DNA from: a virus
Length of the DNA: 24,575 nucleotides
IMG/VR virus record: IMGVR_UViG_3300020185_000252
Span: 1-24,575 of that record
Strand: one strand, 5' to 3'
Shown here piece after piece: positions 7,401 to 14,508 of this stretch (the stretch's first letter is position 1; every line of letters starts with the position of its first letter). A program made the translations under genes and the position numbers. The notes under the pieces were generated by a model. The model was not told the origin of the DNA, did no database searches, and saw only the letters and a program-made list of their open reading frames with translations.

Positions 7401-8946
7401 CTTTAAAGAAGTCAGCAGATAGTCCAGTGAATGATACACCAGTACCATCAACAAAAAGTTCACTATGTAATTCATTAATAGAATCTACAATAGAACTTGT
7501 GTCGTCTGTTAATAGATCAGATCTAGTTCGTTTAGTTCCACCCTCGGCGTTAAATAAATCTTCTTCTAATTCATTAATCGCTTCTGTTAAATCTGATGAA
7601 TTCGTATGAAGAGCAAGATCACCAACTTCGGTATGTAATTGATTAAGTGCACCAGTAATTGTATTTGAACCAGAATCAATAGAAGTAATATTTTCATTAC
7701 CTATTTGATCCTCGTGTTCTCTTACTGCTGATGTTAGGTTCGAAGCGGATGTTCCTAAATTAGAAGCGGTGACATCACCTACTTCATCGTGTAATTGTTC
7801 GAGTGCGCCAGTAATGGTATCATTGTTAGCATCAATATTAGTAATATCAACATTACCAATTTGATCTTCATGTTCTCTGATAGCAGTACTTACAGTAGAA
7901 GCAGATGTTCCCATTGCTACAGCCGTAATTGTTCCAAGTTCAGCATCATGTTCATTAATTGCTAGAACTAGGTCATTAGCAGCAGTTGTTAAACTCTCAA
8001 CCGTACCAATGTCATCTTGTAATTCGTTAATTGCAGCTACAACATCTAATGAGAAAACTTTAATTGCATTTCCCGAAGCAGCCGGAGTATTTAGTTCGAT
8101 ATAAGAACCGTATGTAGAATCAACCGGAACTAAAGCTCCGTGATTAGCACCGGTAATTGTATCAGTAGATCCTAATGCTCTTATTAATGTACCGGCATTA
8201 AATGATCCGTTATATGTTTTTACTCTGATTACTCCACCAGAAACAGAATGTAGAGTACCATACCAAGTTGCATTGGCCTCAACAAGTGCCTGTGTGGCTT
8301 GAGAATCGCCTTGATAAATTGTAACACCTTCAGTATAATTAGTAAGAGTTGGCGAACCGGATTGAGTAATAGTTGCTCTAATATTTGCTACGTGGAATCC
8401 GTTAGCAGTCATATCTTGAGTTAGTTCACTATTATTCTTATATACTCTTACAATACCTACAGGATAAGATTCAGTGACGATTCGAATAACTTTAGCGTGA
8501 GCGATAGTGTCTGGAGAACTTGTGCCTACTTTTAAATCTGCAGATATGCTAAATGTTCCTGAGGAATCTCTTACTAAAATTTTACCAATAGAAGCTGATA
8601 TAATAGTTCCAGACCAAGAAGGCGATCCAGTTGTTCCTTGATAAATAATAGCACCGGCAATATAAGAAGATGCAATTGATGAAACGCCTTCTAAAATAAT
8701 GTATCCGCCAGTATTATCTACTGTATGCGCCGGACTTACTTCAAATCTTGCGGTCTTAGCCGGAGAAGAAGTATCAGGACCAGCAAATAATGTATCACCA
8801 GCACCAGCCGAGTACAGATAAGTTTTATCGGCCATGAGAGCATTGAGTTGCTCATTATCACCTAGATGCAGAGAAATCTCGTTAGACTTTTGCCTAAGAG
8901 ATTCTAAGGTATCTGTTTTATAAATTCTAGTTTCTTTGTTAGCCAT
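1480..8946 (-). CDS. Giant tail fibre protein (2488 aa) with C-terminal S74 intramolecular chaperone
   Basis: The N terminus (MANKETRIYKTDTLESLRQK) is followed by two copies of a beta module at about residues 90-270. Next come 17 units of the AINELE/IREHEDQIG type (residues 300-752), a Gly/Ser/Thr/Asn-rich beta region, six repeats with ISH/INH...GHVT histidines (about 1200-1970), and Asp-Thr/Asn-Thr tracts. The last 103 residues form a Peptidase_S74 chaperone that begins SDAKLKTN. The protein is far longer than a usual fibre. Its ATG overlaps the stop of the 76-residue gene as TAATG, with GGTGG upstream and two late-promoter matches inside that gene. It probably trimerises and is the main host-contact fibre, filling the role of T4 gp12 or gp34-37; that role is inferred. 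The frame is intact over 7.4 kb with no sign of decay. Confidence 0.92.
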   Translation of the reverse strand: MANKETRIYKTDTLESLRQKSNEISLHLGDNEQLNALMADKTYLYSAGAGDTLFAGPDTSSPAKTARFEVSPAHTVDNTGGYIILEGVSSIASSYIAGAIIYQGTTGSPSWSGTIISASIGKILVRDSSGTFSISADLKVGTSSPDTIAHAKVIRIVTESYPVGIVRVYKNNSELTQDMTANGFHVANIRATITQSGSPTLTNYTEGVTIYQGDSQATQALVEANATWYGTLHSVSGGVIRVKTYNGSFNAGTLIRALGSTDTITGANHGALVPVDSTYGSYIELNTPAASGNAIKVFSLDVVAAINELQDDIGTVESLTTAANDLVLAINEHDAELGTITAVAMGTSASTVSTAIREHEDQIGNVDITNIDANNDTITGALEQLHDEVGDVTASNLGTSASNLTSAVREHEDQIGNENITSIDSGSNTITGALNQLHTEVGDLALHTNSSDLTEAINELEEDLFNAEGGTKRTRSDLLTDDTSSIVDSINELHSELFVDGTGVSFTGLSADFFKEAIEELRTELGNHAVLDTNVTTDAVSAINELENVLRDDTTQRTGYVMGTNANNIIAAINEIETVLRGANANYTLTTAAQNVRDAIIEHESQIGNMVFGTGGPVDAANSTDLSGAVRVLDAEIGDTSYTGADLTTAIKNTQDDILVSGSLTTLNTTNKFIQGAINEIEADLFNSGNAGSGGSRREMSDLKTADKTSILDAINEIYDDIHTSGSVTLGTSASHLVGAINEIEGVFDASTYEISAGSNAFNVTSGTFTIDSAGDVILDSNSGNITLKAGGAQFGEIDKVSGTNNILIKSGSSTMLTGNGANATFANNLTVTNNLIVNNDVDIEGNVDVNGSIETDGLSINGTTVTATATELNVMDGGTSATSTTLVDADRLVVNDNGTMKQVGLQNFETYFESALDTLSNVTTVGALNAGSITSGFGSINIGTSTITTSGSITGGAITGTSFTIGSAAINETELERIDGTNAGTVVASKAVVVDANKDVTGFRNITLSGELDAGSLDISGNVDTDGTLDVALGSTLRGAVSITNNTASSSTTTGALTVVGGVGIGEDLYIAGDLYVEGDSVTLNTETLTVEDTLVLAGNGLTSEPSTGGFGFEVGPITSPSGVASNVTGAHSIVYNYATDRWEADGSLILSSATLATPQVEGVDFGPSDNLTFSAGAGLSETSVKTGATIVTNYINTDRGSSQYIWKTITADSGSVAANSNTDSLAFTTGADLTTSISGDGVVINHDALGTAGTYGVTGTQDGQYIKSIITNAQGHVTGVTSADFDTRYQATNPSFEIKVNNTKVDDVFPGDKIDLIEGVGIDIAGALVGTESNITISHQDTSSVSNLTENHSGNTFIQDLAFTFDTFGHVTGATATEATVTIPTIGNGTFTVSGSSGLSGSGSMTANQTGNSSAGLINTDKGSSQYIFKNIAVRNLADTVLGTVVADGNNDTLYLDAGNSGITLSVSAGSDHISINHADTSNQGSVNNSGRTYIQDITLDTYGHITAISSATESYVYTPPTYDGDDINIDTGALTGATVISDLDFNITTNTLGHVTDANATIATRNIGLPDLGFAGWDLHVNGTKRLDVGNGGVANWKDGNHITATYDGGVSLDHNLFTSGGTFVGGNNNGIVIEDFYIDSYGHVRSVGTVDLDSRYDNYQHWHLTADSGGTAQIDTNETVDIAGGTAISTARSGNQVTVNFVDPGYLTSQRTATLDVQGNSTNPYVRLNDGTSDHVRIIGSGIVTTTGSESADTITIHAADTNTDINVNDTNLRARLAGLNPAQGVVYIGDSGNDLDLRIRGNLRVEGTQTIMNTETVTTEDNKIELNSNATSTPTEDAGLIVNRGSLTNAEIYWSEANDRWYFTGDSNGTVYPIPKPSESDVTRFYVRDDSNSVATITKDEVLAIDGGTAIGTNFITVNTGESDRLEISHSDVTSTSTTSSNTTLGNGAAFSVVSGVAVNSQGHVTGVTTKPFTLPTFPTYGVATSTTLGLVKLFSNTDNPTAANSVSSTAGRTYGVQLNSSNQMVVNVPWSDTDTNTDTNTQNQYSLAIPASTTKARLTGSGHDGNTTHDIEFVGSGATTVTRTNANKFTISSTDTDTNSDTIDMGDGFKVSDSAGTDKFTVIENEEIRFAGSGATSVSFDATNQKVTFTSANDNTITRIREDSGTYRSGDLTLQSGSNVTISEPSAGVFNISSTDTNTDTNSTYDHSFVDNGNNVIHRLQQSSPSVAHDLQYVAGTNITLTPSGDDMTIATTAEVNQNAFSTFELGTYTAAGGGTDITANSKSTEMKLFFWADQFTTAVNNSTKVGTVKLLSDQRSQIRKMGTIGTGNMTIDASSTGYIYFDSHSGTSDTTGTHELRFSAGGQIDADGDIIAFSSATASDAKLKTNVNKVENALDKVSQLDGVTFEWIRDGKESAGVIAQNVEEVLPSAVKEVESLKVEGETHKSVDYNQLSALFIEAIKELKEENKLLRAEIESLKDINS
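1483..1791 (-). other. S74 (endosialidase-type) intramolecular chaperone domain of the giant fibre
   Basis: Residues 2386-2488 start with SDAKLK, the Ser-Asp-x-x-Leu-Lys signature of the Peptidase_S74 family. They continue through GVTFEWI, SAGVIAQNVEEVLPSAV and the coiled coil IKELKEENKLLRAEIESL. In this family the domain trimerises the fibre and then cuts itself off just before the signature Ser, using the Ser and Lys. The predicted cut is therefore between residues 2385 and 2386, releasing about 11 kDa. Both key residues are present. Confidence 0.85.
1485..1492 (-). promoter_or_regulatory. T4-type late promoter octamer before the BppU-like gene
   Basis: Exact TATAAATA on the minus strand, embedded in the last four codons of the giant fibre gene (coding Asp-Ile-Asn-Ser) and 17 bases before the ATG at 1467. 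T4 late promoters are recognised by the phage sigma factor gp55 through this sequence alone. Function here is inferred from position and the match. Confidence 0.6.
2321..2836 (-). repeat. Asp-Thr/Asn-Thr low-complexity tracts in the giant fibre
   Basis: Three short tracts of alternating DT and NT dipeptides lie at about 2808-2836 (SDTDTNTDTNTQ), 2621-2650 (SSTDTDTNSDT) and 2321-2346 (SSTDTNTDTNST). They are encoded by near-tandem six-base units such as gtatct/gtattt on the plus strand. They separate beta domains and probably act as linkers. Calcium binding or replication slippage are open possibilities. Confidence 0.6.
3030..5340 (-). repeat. Six ISH/INH ... GHVT repeats in the giant fibre
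   Basis: Six copies share an Ile/Leu-x-His segment followed about 25-45 residues later by a D/N-x-x-GHV/I-x motif. The GHVT cores are encoded near 5120, 4838, 4430, 4276, 4010 and 3042. Examples are ITNAQGHVTGVTS, FDTFGHVTGATA, LDTYGHITAISS and IDSYGHVRSVGT. The copies differ in sequence but keep the Gly-His. They belong to the widespread phage-fibre 'DAQGRVTAA' repeat family, with His in place of the usual Arg/Gln position. Confidence 0.7.
4651..5358 (-). repeat. Duplicated NTD(R/K)GSSQYI(W/F)K domain in the giant fibre
   Basis: The peptide INTDRGSSQYIWK is encoded at about 5321-5358 and INTDKGSSQYIFK at about 4651-4690. Each is followed by a beta stretch, an INH and then a GHV/GHI motif, so the whole block of about 220 residues is a tandem duplication. 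The DNA of the two heads is still visibly similar. Confidence 0.65.
6693..8049 (-). repeat. Seventeen AINELE-type helical repeats in the giant fibre
   Basis: Residues 300-752 contain 17 units with the core (A/S)(I/V)xE(L/H/I)xxxxG, spaced about 20-35 residues apart. Examples are AAINELQDDIG, TAIREHEDQIG, GALEQLHDEVG, EAIEELRTELG and GAINEIEADLF. Two of the pairs (units 3/4 and 5/6) form a higher-order repeat. Each core looks like a short amphipathic helix. In a trimeric fibre they would form a chain of short coiled-coil knots linked by beta segments. Confidence 0.75.
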
Positions 8947-9176
8947 TATTTTCCACCAGTTAGTTTCTGTAACATTTTCTTGATTTCAGCAACATCGCTC
9001 TTAAGGTTATTTATATCCTCAGTCTGCTGCTCATCAAGTATTCGTTTATTTTCTGTCGCTTTAATTTGTATTCTTCGTGCGTTATACGCATCGTTGTTAG
9101 TATTTATAATCGCAGTGTTGGCAGTATCTCTGACTAAACTCGGATTATTCTCAACTTTTTGTTTCTTAGCAGGCAT
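8946..9176 (-). CDS. Small coiled-coil protein, 76 aa, function unknown
   Basis: The N terminus is basic (MPAKKQKVENNPSLVRDTAN), followed by TAIINTNNDAYNARR and a C-terminal amphipathic helix, INNLKSDVAEIKKMLQKL, with clear heptads. Short proteins of this form, with 'NPxLVRD ... AIINTN' and a terminal coiled coil, recur near fibre genes of marine T4-like phages, but no function is known to me. A GGAG lies seven bases before the ATG, directly after the stop of the DUF4815-like gene. Its stop overlaps the start of the giant fibre as TAATG, so the two are probably translationally coupled. A role in fibre attachment or oligomerisation is inferred from the coiled coil and position. The gene also carries two late-promoter octamers. 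Confidence 0.8.
   Translation of the reverse strand: MPAKKQKVENNPSLVRDTANTAIINTNNDAYNARRIQIKATENKRILDEQQTEDINNLKSDVAEIKKMLQKLTGGK
9008..9015 (-). promoter_or_regulatory. T4-type late promoter octamer before the giant fibre gene
   Basis: Exact TATAAATA on the minus strand inside the 76-residue gene (coding Asp-Ile-Asn-Asn), 61 bases before the giant fibre ATG. It is the nearer of two such sites in this small gene. Confidence 0.55.
9101..9108 (-). promoter_or_regulatory. Second T4-type late promoter octamer inside the 76-residue gene
   Basis: The minus strand reads TATAAATACTAAC, which also matches the extended T4 late consensus (TATAAATACTATT) at most downstream positions. It lies 154 bases before the giant fibre start and would give a transcript starting inside the small gene. 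Confidence 0.5.
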
Positions 9177-9188
9177 TCATATTCTCCA

Positions 9189-12100
9189 TTAAGTAGCCGC
9201 GATAGCCCTAAAGTCTTTTACAGTAGGAGGCGTTGCAGAGTTTTTAGATTTTAAAATAATTTTAAAGGCCATTGATCCAAAACTACCAGTAGGATCAATT
9301 GCATATTTACTTTCTGCATATACGCTATTATCATCATTAGTTGGCAATACATCAGCTGGAGTCGCTGCAATCCAGGCCAGTGAATTAAAGTCAACATCCG
9401 ATCCAGATGGTAATGTCTTATAATAAAAATCAATGGTTGAACCAGAAGGCCTGTTTGCTGAAAGATAAACATCTATTACGTCGGCTTCTTCTTGCAAATC
9501 AATTTTCTTTGTGATATACTTACACAACTCAGAACCACCGTATGCATTGGTTTCTGCAGTAGTATTATTATGACCGATTCTATTTTGAACAGTAGTTACT
9601 GATAATCTATTAGCATCTATCGTTGGAGACAAGTGACTCTTAGTCGAAGATAAAACGGCTTTTAATGTAAACGTTTTAGCGCCTCCGCTTTCGTTCGCAG
9701 AAGATGATATCACTTTAGGAGTATCAAAGAACTGATTCATATTAGGCAATATCTCAATTATATTATTTGTTGCATATGGAGTTTCTGCTCCGTTAATAGA
9801 CTTTTGAGAAGTCGAAGTAAGATAAAATCTAATATCAGTATTAGGAACAGTTGTCATTCCAGCAACCAAATGACATAAATCATAGTGCCTATTTTCAGTA
9901 GCGGTTATTGATGAACCACCGCCTGCTCCAGTTGAGCTTGCGGTATCACTATTTTTTGCTGTAATAGTATAACTGTCATGTGTGATATTTGCTATGGTAT
10001 GTGTTCCATTAATATTAGCTGCGGTAATGCCGTTAAACGCAGCCGCACCAGCTATAATAACACTCGAGCCGGTTCCGTGCATTCCGTGATTTCGATGTCT
10101 AACCGTCATAACTCCAGAGTTATTAACAGTTGAAATACTATCTGGAAGCAAAGTTTTTACTGGTATAATATCATTCACAAAAGTTACTTCTTTATCTACA
10201 GTACCAAACTCAGCTCTCTTAAGAGTAAACTTAAGATCTTTACTTTGATCTGGAGTCCAAGTTGAAGCATTCTGAGAAGTAAAGAACGAACCACCATGTG
10301 GCTGTTTATTAATTCTATGAGCTGTATTAGTGACATCAAACCCACCCATTTCAGCGACCCATGCTACATACTCATCGCAATCCGATTGGATAACAATCGC
10401 GTATTCTTGGTCTTGCATTAGATATACTGGATTTTCAAATGTAAAGGTTGTCGCACTAGCAGCTGTTGCCGAAACGTTAACACTTCCTGGATATAATTCA
10501 ACCTCAGTTCCAGGAACAACGTTTTGAGTAGGAGTTCCGTTTTCAGTAGTAACAATACTCACTGCGACTGGAATTTCTACATCATCAGAACCACCTTCGG
10601 TTTTAATCTGATATTTAGATTGGAAATATAAATCAATACCAGTTGCAAATATACCACCAGACTTTTCAATTAAAATTGTTTGTGCTAATGGATCTGACCA
10701 AGTAGTAGCTTCTCTTCTAAACGTTTCACTAATAACTCGAGAATCGTTTAATCGAGTTGTGTCTAGTCTTGGAACTTTAGTACTAATAACAGTTCTTTCA
10801 GTAGATTCAATTGAACCTTGTGCATGAAACATCGTTTCTGCAGATGTGATTTCTGTTTGTGTATCATTTGTAGTAGAATCTGAAAGCCTAAACTCTTTAG
10901 TTCCACTTTTAAATTTAACTGAATCGTTCCTAGGAATAATAAATTCACCAGTAATCTGTCCCTTATTATTTGTAGATAATGTACCACCACCGCCTGGGTG
11001 AGATGTAACACCAGGGTATTCAACAACAGCAGTTTGATCTGACCATTCTACGTAATTAGCTTCTTTACAATAAGCCGTAACATTAACGTCATTAAAGAAT
11101 GCATACACTTTAGTATTAGGTTTCATTCTACTTGCTTTAAAGTAAATTTTTCTTGATCTCATGAAAGGTATAAAGTTAACTTCTACAATTCTGTTTCCGG
11201 TTTCACGCGTTACAGTGTCAAAGGCAACATCGGTTCTTAAGCCGGTTCTTGATTGGTTTGAAGTTACTGTAGTAGTAGTCAGAGTTGTTTGTCTAGATCT
11301 TCTTGGTTCTATACCTCTCCACCATCTTCCAAACCTATCACCAAATACACTATTTCTTCCAGCTCCTCTATTAGTGATCTCAGTTTCTACTTGTCTTCCT
11401 GACCAGTTAGTTTCCCACTCGTTCCATACCGTACCTAAAATTCCTTCTTCTCTTGCTCTAGTTACAAACTGATCATACTGTCCATCGTCGTCTATAACAA
11501 CATCTGGTCTTACATCAGTTTCTTTCCACTCGTCAGACTCCGGAGATAACTGGACTCGTCCTCCCCAGCTAAATACGTTATATGGATTTACGTTAATCGC
11601 AACTGAAGCATAAGGCTGAACTGTGTGATCAACGTGTGTATATGGCATTGTCCACAATGATGCAGTCTTTGTAGCAGTATTAGTTACACCTGAAGTTTTA
11701 GTTATTAGGTTAACATTTTTAGCCGGACATTCTGGTCTTAATAACCCGTTCTCTTTATCGATTGATTCACTACATTCTTCATGGGCCATATCAGCAACTT
11801 GCTGATCTTTAAACGAATCTACTAAAATTCCGTTTTTAAATCTTGTAAGACCCGCACCGTCTACCATATGAACATCAGCTGCTGATTGCTCTAGTAAAGA
11901 CAGCGAAGTATAGTATTCTAAATTTTTAATTCTTTTATCAAGCTTGCCAATATCTTTCATTGTGTATCTTCTGTTATCCTGTATTTCTGGGATAACGTCA
12001 GCCAATGTAAATACATATGGTTTAAGTTTTAACTGATACAGTGTTAAACCGTCTTCTCTATCAGCAGGTGGTTGTGGATATTCTGAAGGAACACCTTTAA

Positions 12101-14480
12101 TAATTTCAAACTCACCATCTCTTTTTATTATTAGCTTATCAACTCTAGGCAAATAGTAATTGATGTCTGCAGTTAATGCATGACCCGGCTTAGGAGCTCC
12201 ACACAAACTTGCACCAGTACTTGTAAAGTCATTTGCAACATCAGACTTTCTAGATCTAAAATCAATACAGTCTCTTAATTGTAGGTTACCGCTAGTTGCT
12301 GAAAATGTAGGAATTTGTGCATAATCTGAAGTAGGATATGAATCGACGCAGAAATAATCTCCCGCACCGTGATCATAATACTTAAATGTTACTACCATAT
12401 TTCCAGTAGGTAAAGTCGCAGTACCTGCATTCTTAATTATTTTTCCTTCATCATAAAAATTATCACGCTGTCCGTTATCTAATGTAAAGCTATCTTTATG
12501 ATCTACTGAAGCACTATCTATTATAGAAACAATTTCTATGATATCTGCTTTATCTAAATCATACGAAGCTGCATCTCCATTTGTGACATTTATAGTTTTA
12601 GCTAAAGTTGTATTTGTTTTTGTTTTTGGCGCAATAGTCTTTTTAATTGTAGCAATCACATTACATGCAACATTATTACCAACACCAATTCCATTAGAGA
12701 ATGTAACACCAGTTGTACCATTACCGCCGGCAGTTATATTACCGCTTACATTTGTTTTAACGTCGGCCCCTGTAGGAGCAATAATGATATCGTTAACATC
12801 TTCAAACAATCCGACAGCAGTTGTTATAGCCAACGTTCCAGTTCCACTCGTACTTGCCTGAAAAATCCTTTTAATTAAATATGTAGTATCTCTACTTGGA
12901 TCGGCTAATGTTTTAATAGCAGATTGTGGAAGTTCGAAAACGCTCGTGTTATTACCAACAGCAAATCTAGTACCATCGTTTGCTGGAACAAAGTTACCAA
13001 CAAAACCATACGTGGACTGAGCTACGTTATCAACAGCGCTGAAGTTTCCGGAAGTCATAACGATATCAAAAAGGTATAATCTGACATGATCAGAAAATGA
13101 TTCCATGCCACGAACTCTTGCGGTACCAACTGAAGCACCTACGGCTTTCAAAGTAATTGGAGTAAAGTTTTCTAAATCTGGAACTCCTCTTAATCCTGTC
13201 TTTGATAACTTAACATAGTTACCAATATTAATTTGCGTATTAGATTCGTTTATAAAACCTGTAGCATCAGCACCTCGAGGCTTATCTACTTCAACATATG
13301 TTGTTCCAACTTTATGATTTCTATAACCTTGAACATATGCTGTTGATGGCTCAATACCTAGTGCGATTTTATCTGCGCTACCGCCATCTGATTGTGCATA
13401 CTTACCAAAGTTATTGTTAGCATTTAAGTGTTCTAAGATTTCTAACTCAAAAGGCTTAACTACGTAATCACCAGATTCGTCATGGGTTCTTTGAGCAAGT
13501 CTTAAAGTAAGACCAGTATCTGCAGTCTTATCTGTTTTATCTACAGCAATTTCACCATTGCTTATTGTAACTAAAGTGATATAATCATCAACAGTTCTAT
13601 TTGCAATATCAATAGGTTCCTTAATTAAGGTTGTTGATATTTGATATCTATTTGCGCCAGGAGCCGAAGTGTTTGGAACACCTTGAGCATTATCAACTAA
13701 TGTTCCGTCGGTCGAAGAAGTCACTATATTCTCAGCGACTTGTAAACCAATTATATAAGAAGGGTTGTTCGTATACTTATCAAGTATAAGCGTTGAAGCA
13801 CCAACATACACAAAACATCCAGCAATAAAATATACACCTTCAGCAATAGATACTGCAGATCCCTTTCCTACTGCATTTGAAATGGTTGAAGCGGTATTCG
13901 CGCCATCGGTGTTTGTACCACCACCAACCATACCGAATTTTGGAGTATCGGCATTGGAACTAAATACTTCTCCTGCAACAAATTTTTCTACGGTTTGCAC
14001 AACTTGATTATTTGAATCAAGAGCTCCACCAGACTTTTGATATTTAATATAAAGAGTATCTGCATCAGAGCCAGCCGCTGCAACTACATCTAGAACCAAA
14101 GCAGTAACCTGATTACCAGTATTTCCAGTTCCTGTGATTATTTTACCTTTAAAATTTGCTAATCCTGAAGTTGCGCTTGCATAAGCCGTACCGCTATAGG
14201 TAAATGATGGCTCTAACTTTATATAATCATACTCAACGTTAAGCGACAATTCTCCATTTACAACTCGTGATCCATCTTTAAAAGCATATTGACCATGTCT
14301 ATCAATCTGAGCCTGCAACATAGTTTGCATTTGAGTAAGCTCTCTTGCCTGTACCGCATACCCTGGACGAAATAAAATCCTATGATAGTTTTTAGTTTCA
14401 ACTGTTTCACCACTATAATCTCTAAAGTAGTCATCAAAGTATGGCGTTTTGTTATAAGCTGTTATATTGGTAGTTGTCAT
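9189..14480 (-). CDS. Large baseplate/fibre structural protein, DUF4815-like, 1763 aa
   Basis: The N terminus has the signature FDDYFRDYSGETVETKNYHR, then ILFRPGYAVQARELTQMQTM at residues 35-54. This is the conserved opening of DUF4815-type proteins of T4-like marine phages. Other conserved-looking blocks are YTMKDIGKLDKRIKNLEYYT (about residue 838), RFKNGILVDSFKDQQVAD, the segment around IVEVNFIPFMRSRKIYFKAS, and WSDPLAQTILIEKSGGIFAT with a following beta sandwich. Residues about 106-185 hold a beta module also seen in gp8, gp53 and the giant fibre. The gene follows gp8, where T4 has gp9, gp10 and gp11, so it probably forms the outer baseplate and holds the fibres; that role is inferred. A late-promoter match lies 20 bases upstream of the ATG, with AGAGAG as a weak ribosome-binding site. 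Confidence 0.9.
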   Translation of the reverse strand: MTTTNITAYNKTPYFDDYFRDYSGETVETKNYHRILFRPGYAVQARELTQMQTMLQAQIDRHGQYAFKDGSRVVNGELSLNVEYDYIKLEPSFTYSGTAYASATSGLANFKGKIITGTGNTGNQVTALVLDVVAAAGSDADTLYIKYQKSGGALDSNNQVVQTVEKFVAGEVFSSNADTPKFGMVGGGTNTDGANTASTISNAVGKGSAVSIAEGVYFIAGCFVYVGASTLILDKYTNNPSYIIGLQVAENIVTSSTDGTLVDNAQGVPNTSAPGANRYQISTTLIKEPIDIANRTVDDYITLVTISNGEIAVDKTDKTADTGLTLRLAQRTHDESGDYVVKPFELEILEHLNANNNFGKYAQSDGGSADKIALGIEPSTAYVQGYRNHKVGTTYVEVDKPRGADATGFINESNTQINIGNYVKLSKTGLRGVPDLENFTPITLKAVGASVGTARVRGMESFSDHVRLYLFDIVMTSGNFSAVDNVAQSTYGFVGNFVPANDGTRFAVGNNTSVFELPQSAIKTLADPSRDTTYLIKRIFQASTSGTGTLAITTAVGLFEDVNDIIIAPTGADVKTNVSGNITAGGNGTTGVTFSNGIGVGNNVACNVIATIKKTIAPKTKTNTTLAKTINVTNGDAASYDLDKADIIEIVSIIDSASVDHKDSFTLDNGQRDNFYDEGKIIKNAGTATLPTGNMVVTFKYYDHGAGDYFCVDSYPTSDYAQIPTFSATSGNLQLRDCIDFRSRKSDVANDFTSTGASLCGAPKPGHALTADINYYLPRVDKLIIKRDGEFEIIKGVPSEYPQPPADREDGLTLYQLKLKPYVFTLADVIPEIQDNRRYTMKDIGKLDKRIKNLEYYTSLSLLEQSAADVHMVDGAGLTRFKNGILVDSFKDQQVADMAHEECSESIDKENGLLRPECPAKNVNLITKTSGVTNTATKTASLWTMPYTHVDHTVQPYASVAINVNPYNVFSWGGRVQLSPESDEWKETDVRPDVVIDDDGQYDQFVTRAREEGILGTVWNEWETNWSGRQVETEITNRGAGRNSVFGDRFGRWWRGIEPRRSRQTTLTTTTVTSNQSRTGLRTDVAFDTVTRETGNRIVEVNFIPFMRSRKIYFKASRMKPNTKVYAFFNDVNVTAYCKEANYVEWSDQTAVVEYPGVTSHPGGGGTLSTNNKGQITGEFIIPRNDSVKFKSGTKEFRLSDSTTNDTQTEITSAETMFHAQGSIESTERTVISTKVPRLDTTRLNDSRVISETFRREATTWSDPLAQTILIEKSGGIFATGIDLYFQSKYQIKTEGGSDDVEIPVAVSIVTTENGTPTQNVVPGTEVELYPGSVNVSATAASATTFTFENPVYLMQDQEYAIVIQSDCDEYVAWVAEMGGFDVTNTAHRINKQPHGGSFFTSQNASTWTPDQSKDLKFTLKRAEFGTVDKEVTFVNDIIPVKTLLPDSISTVNNSGVMTVRHRNHGMHGTGSSVIIAGAAAFNGITAANINGTHTIANITHDSYTITAKNSDTASSTGAGGGSSITATENRHYDLCHLVAGMTTVPNTDIRFYLTSTSQKSINGAETPYATNNIIEILPNMNQFFDTPKVISSSANESGGAKTFTLKAVLSSTKSHLSPTIDANRLSVTTVQNRIGHNNTTAETNAYGGSELCKYITKKIDLQEEADVIDVYLSANRPSGSTIDFYYKTLPSGSDVDFNSLAWIAATPADVLPTNDDNSVYAESKYAIDPTGSFGSMAFKIILKSKNSATPPTVKDFRAIAAT

Positions 14481-14500
14481 ATGTTCTCTCTTTTAACTAA

Positions 14501-14508
14501 TATTTATA
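14501..14508 (-). promoter_or_regulatory. T4-type late promoter octamer before the DUF4815-like gene
   Basis: Exact TATAAATA on the minus strand, directly after the gp8 stop codon and 20 bases before the ATG at 14480. Unlike most of the other sites it lies in a true intergenic gap. Confidence 0.65.

Noticed and set aside
6693-8049. Regular repeats that might suggest a CRISPR array
   Set aside because: The repeats are protein-level, vary in DNA sequence, sit in an open frame and have no constant spacer pattern.
9168-9189. Seven-codon frame (MENMNAC) overlapping the DUF4815-like stop
   Set aside because: It is explained by the GGAG ribosome-binding site of the 76-residue gene falling right after the stop; too short to support.
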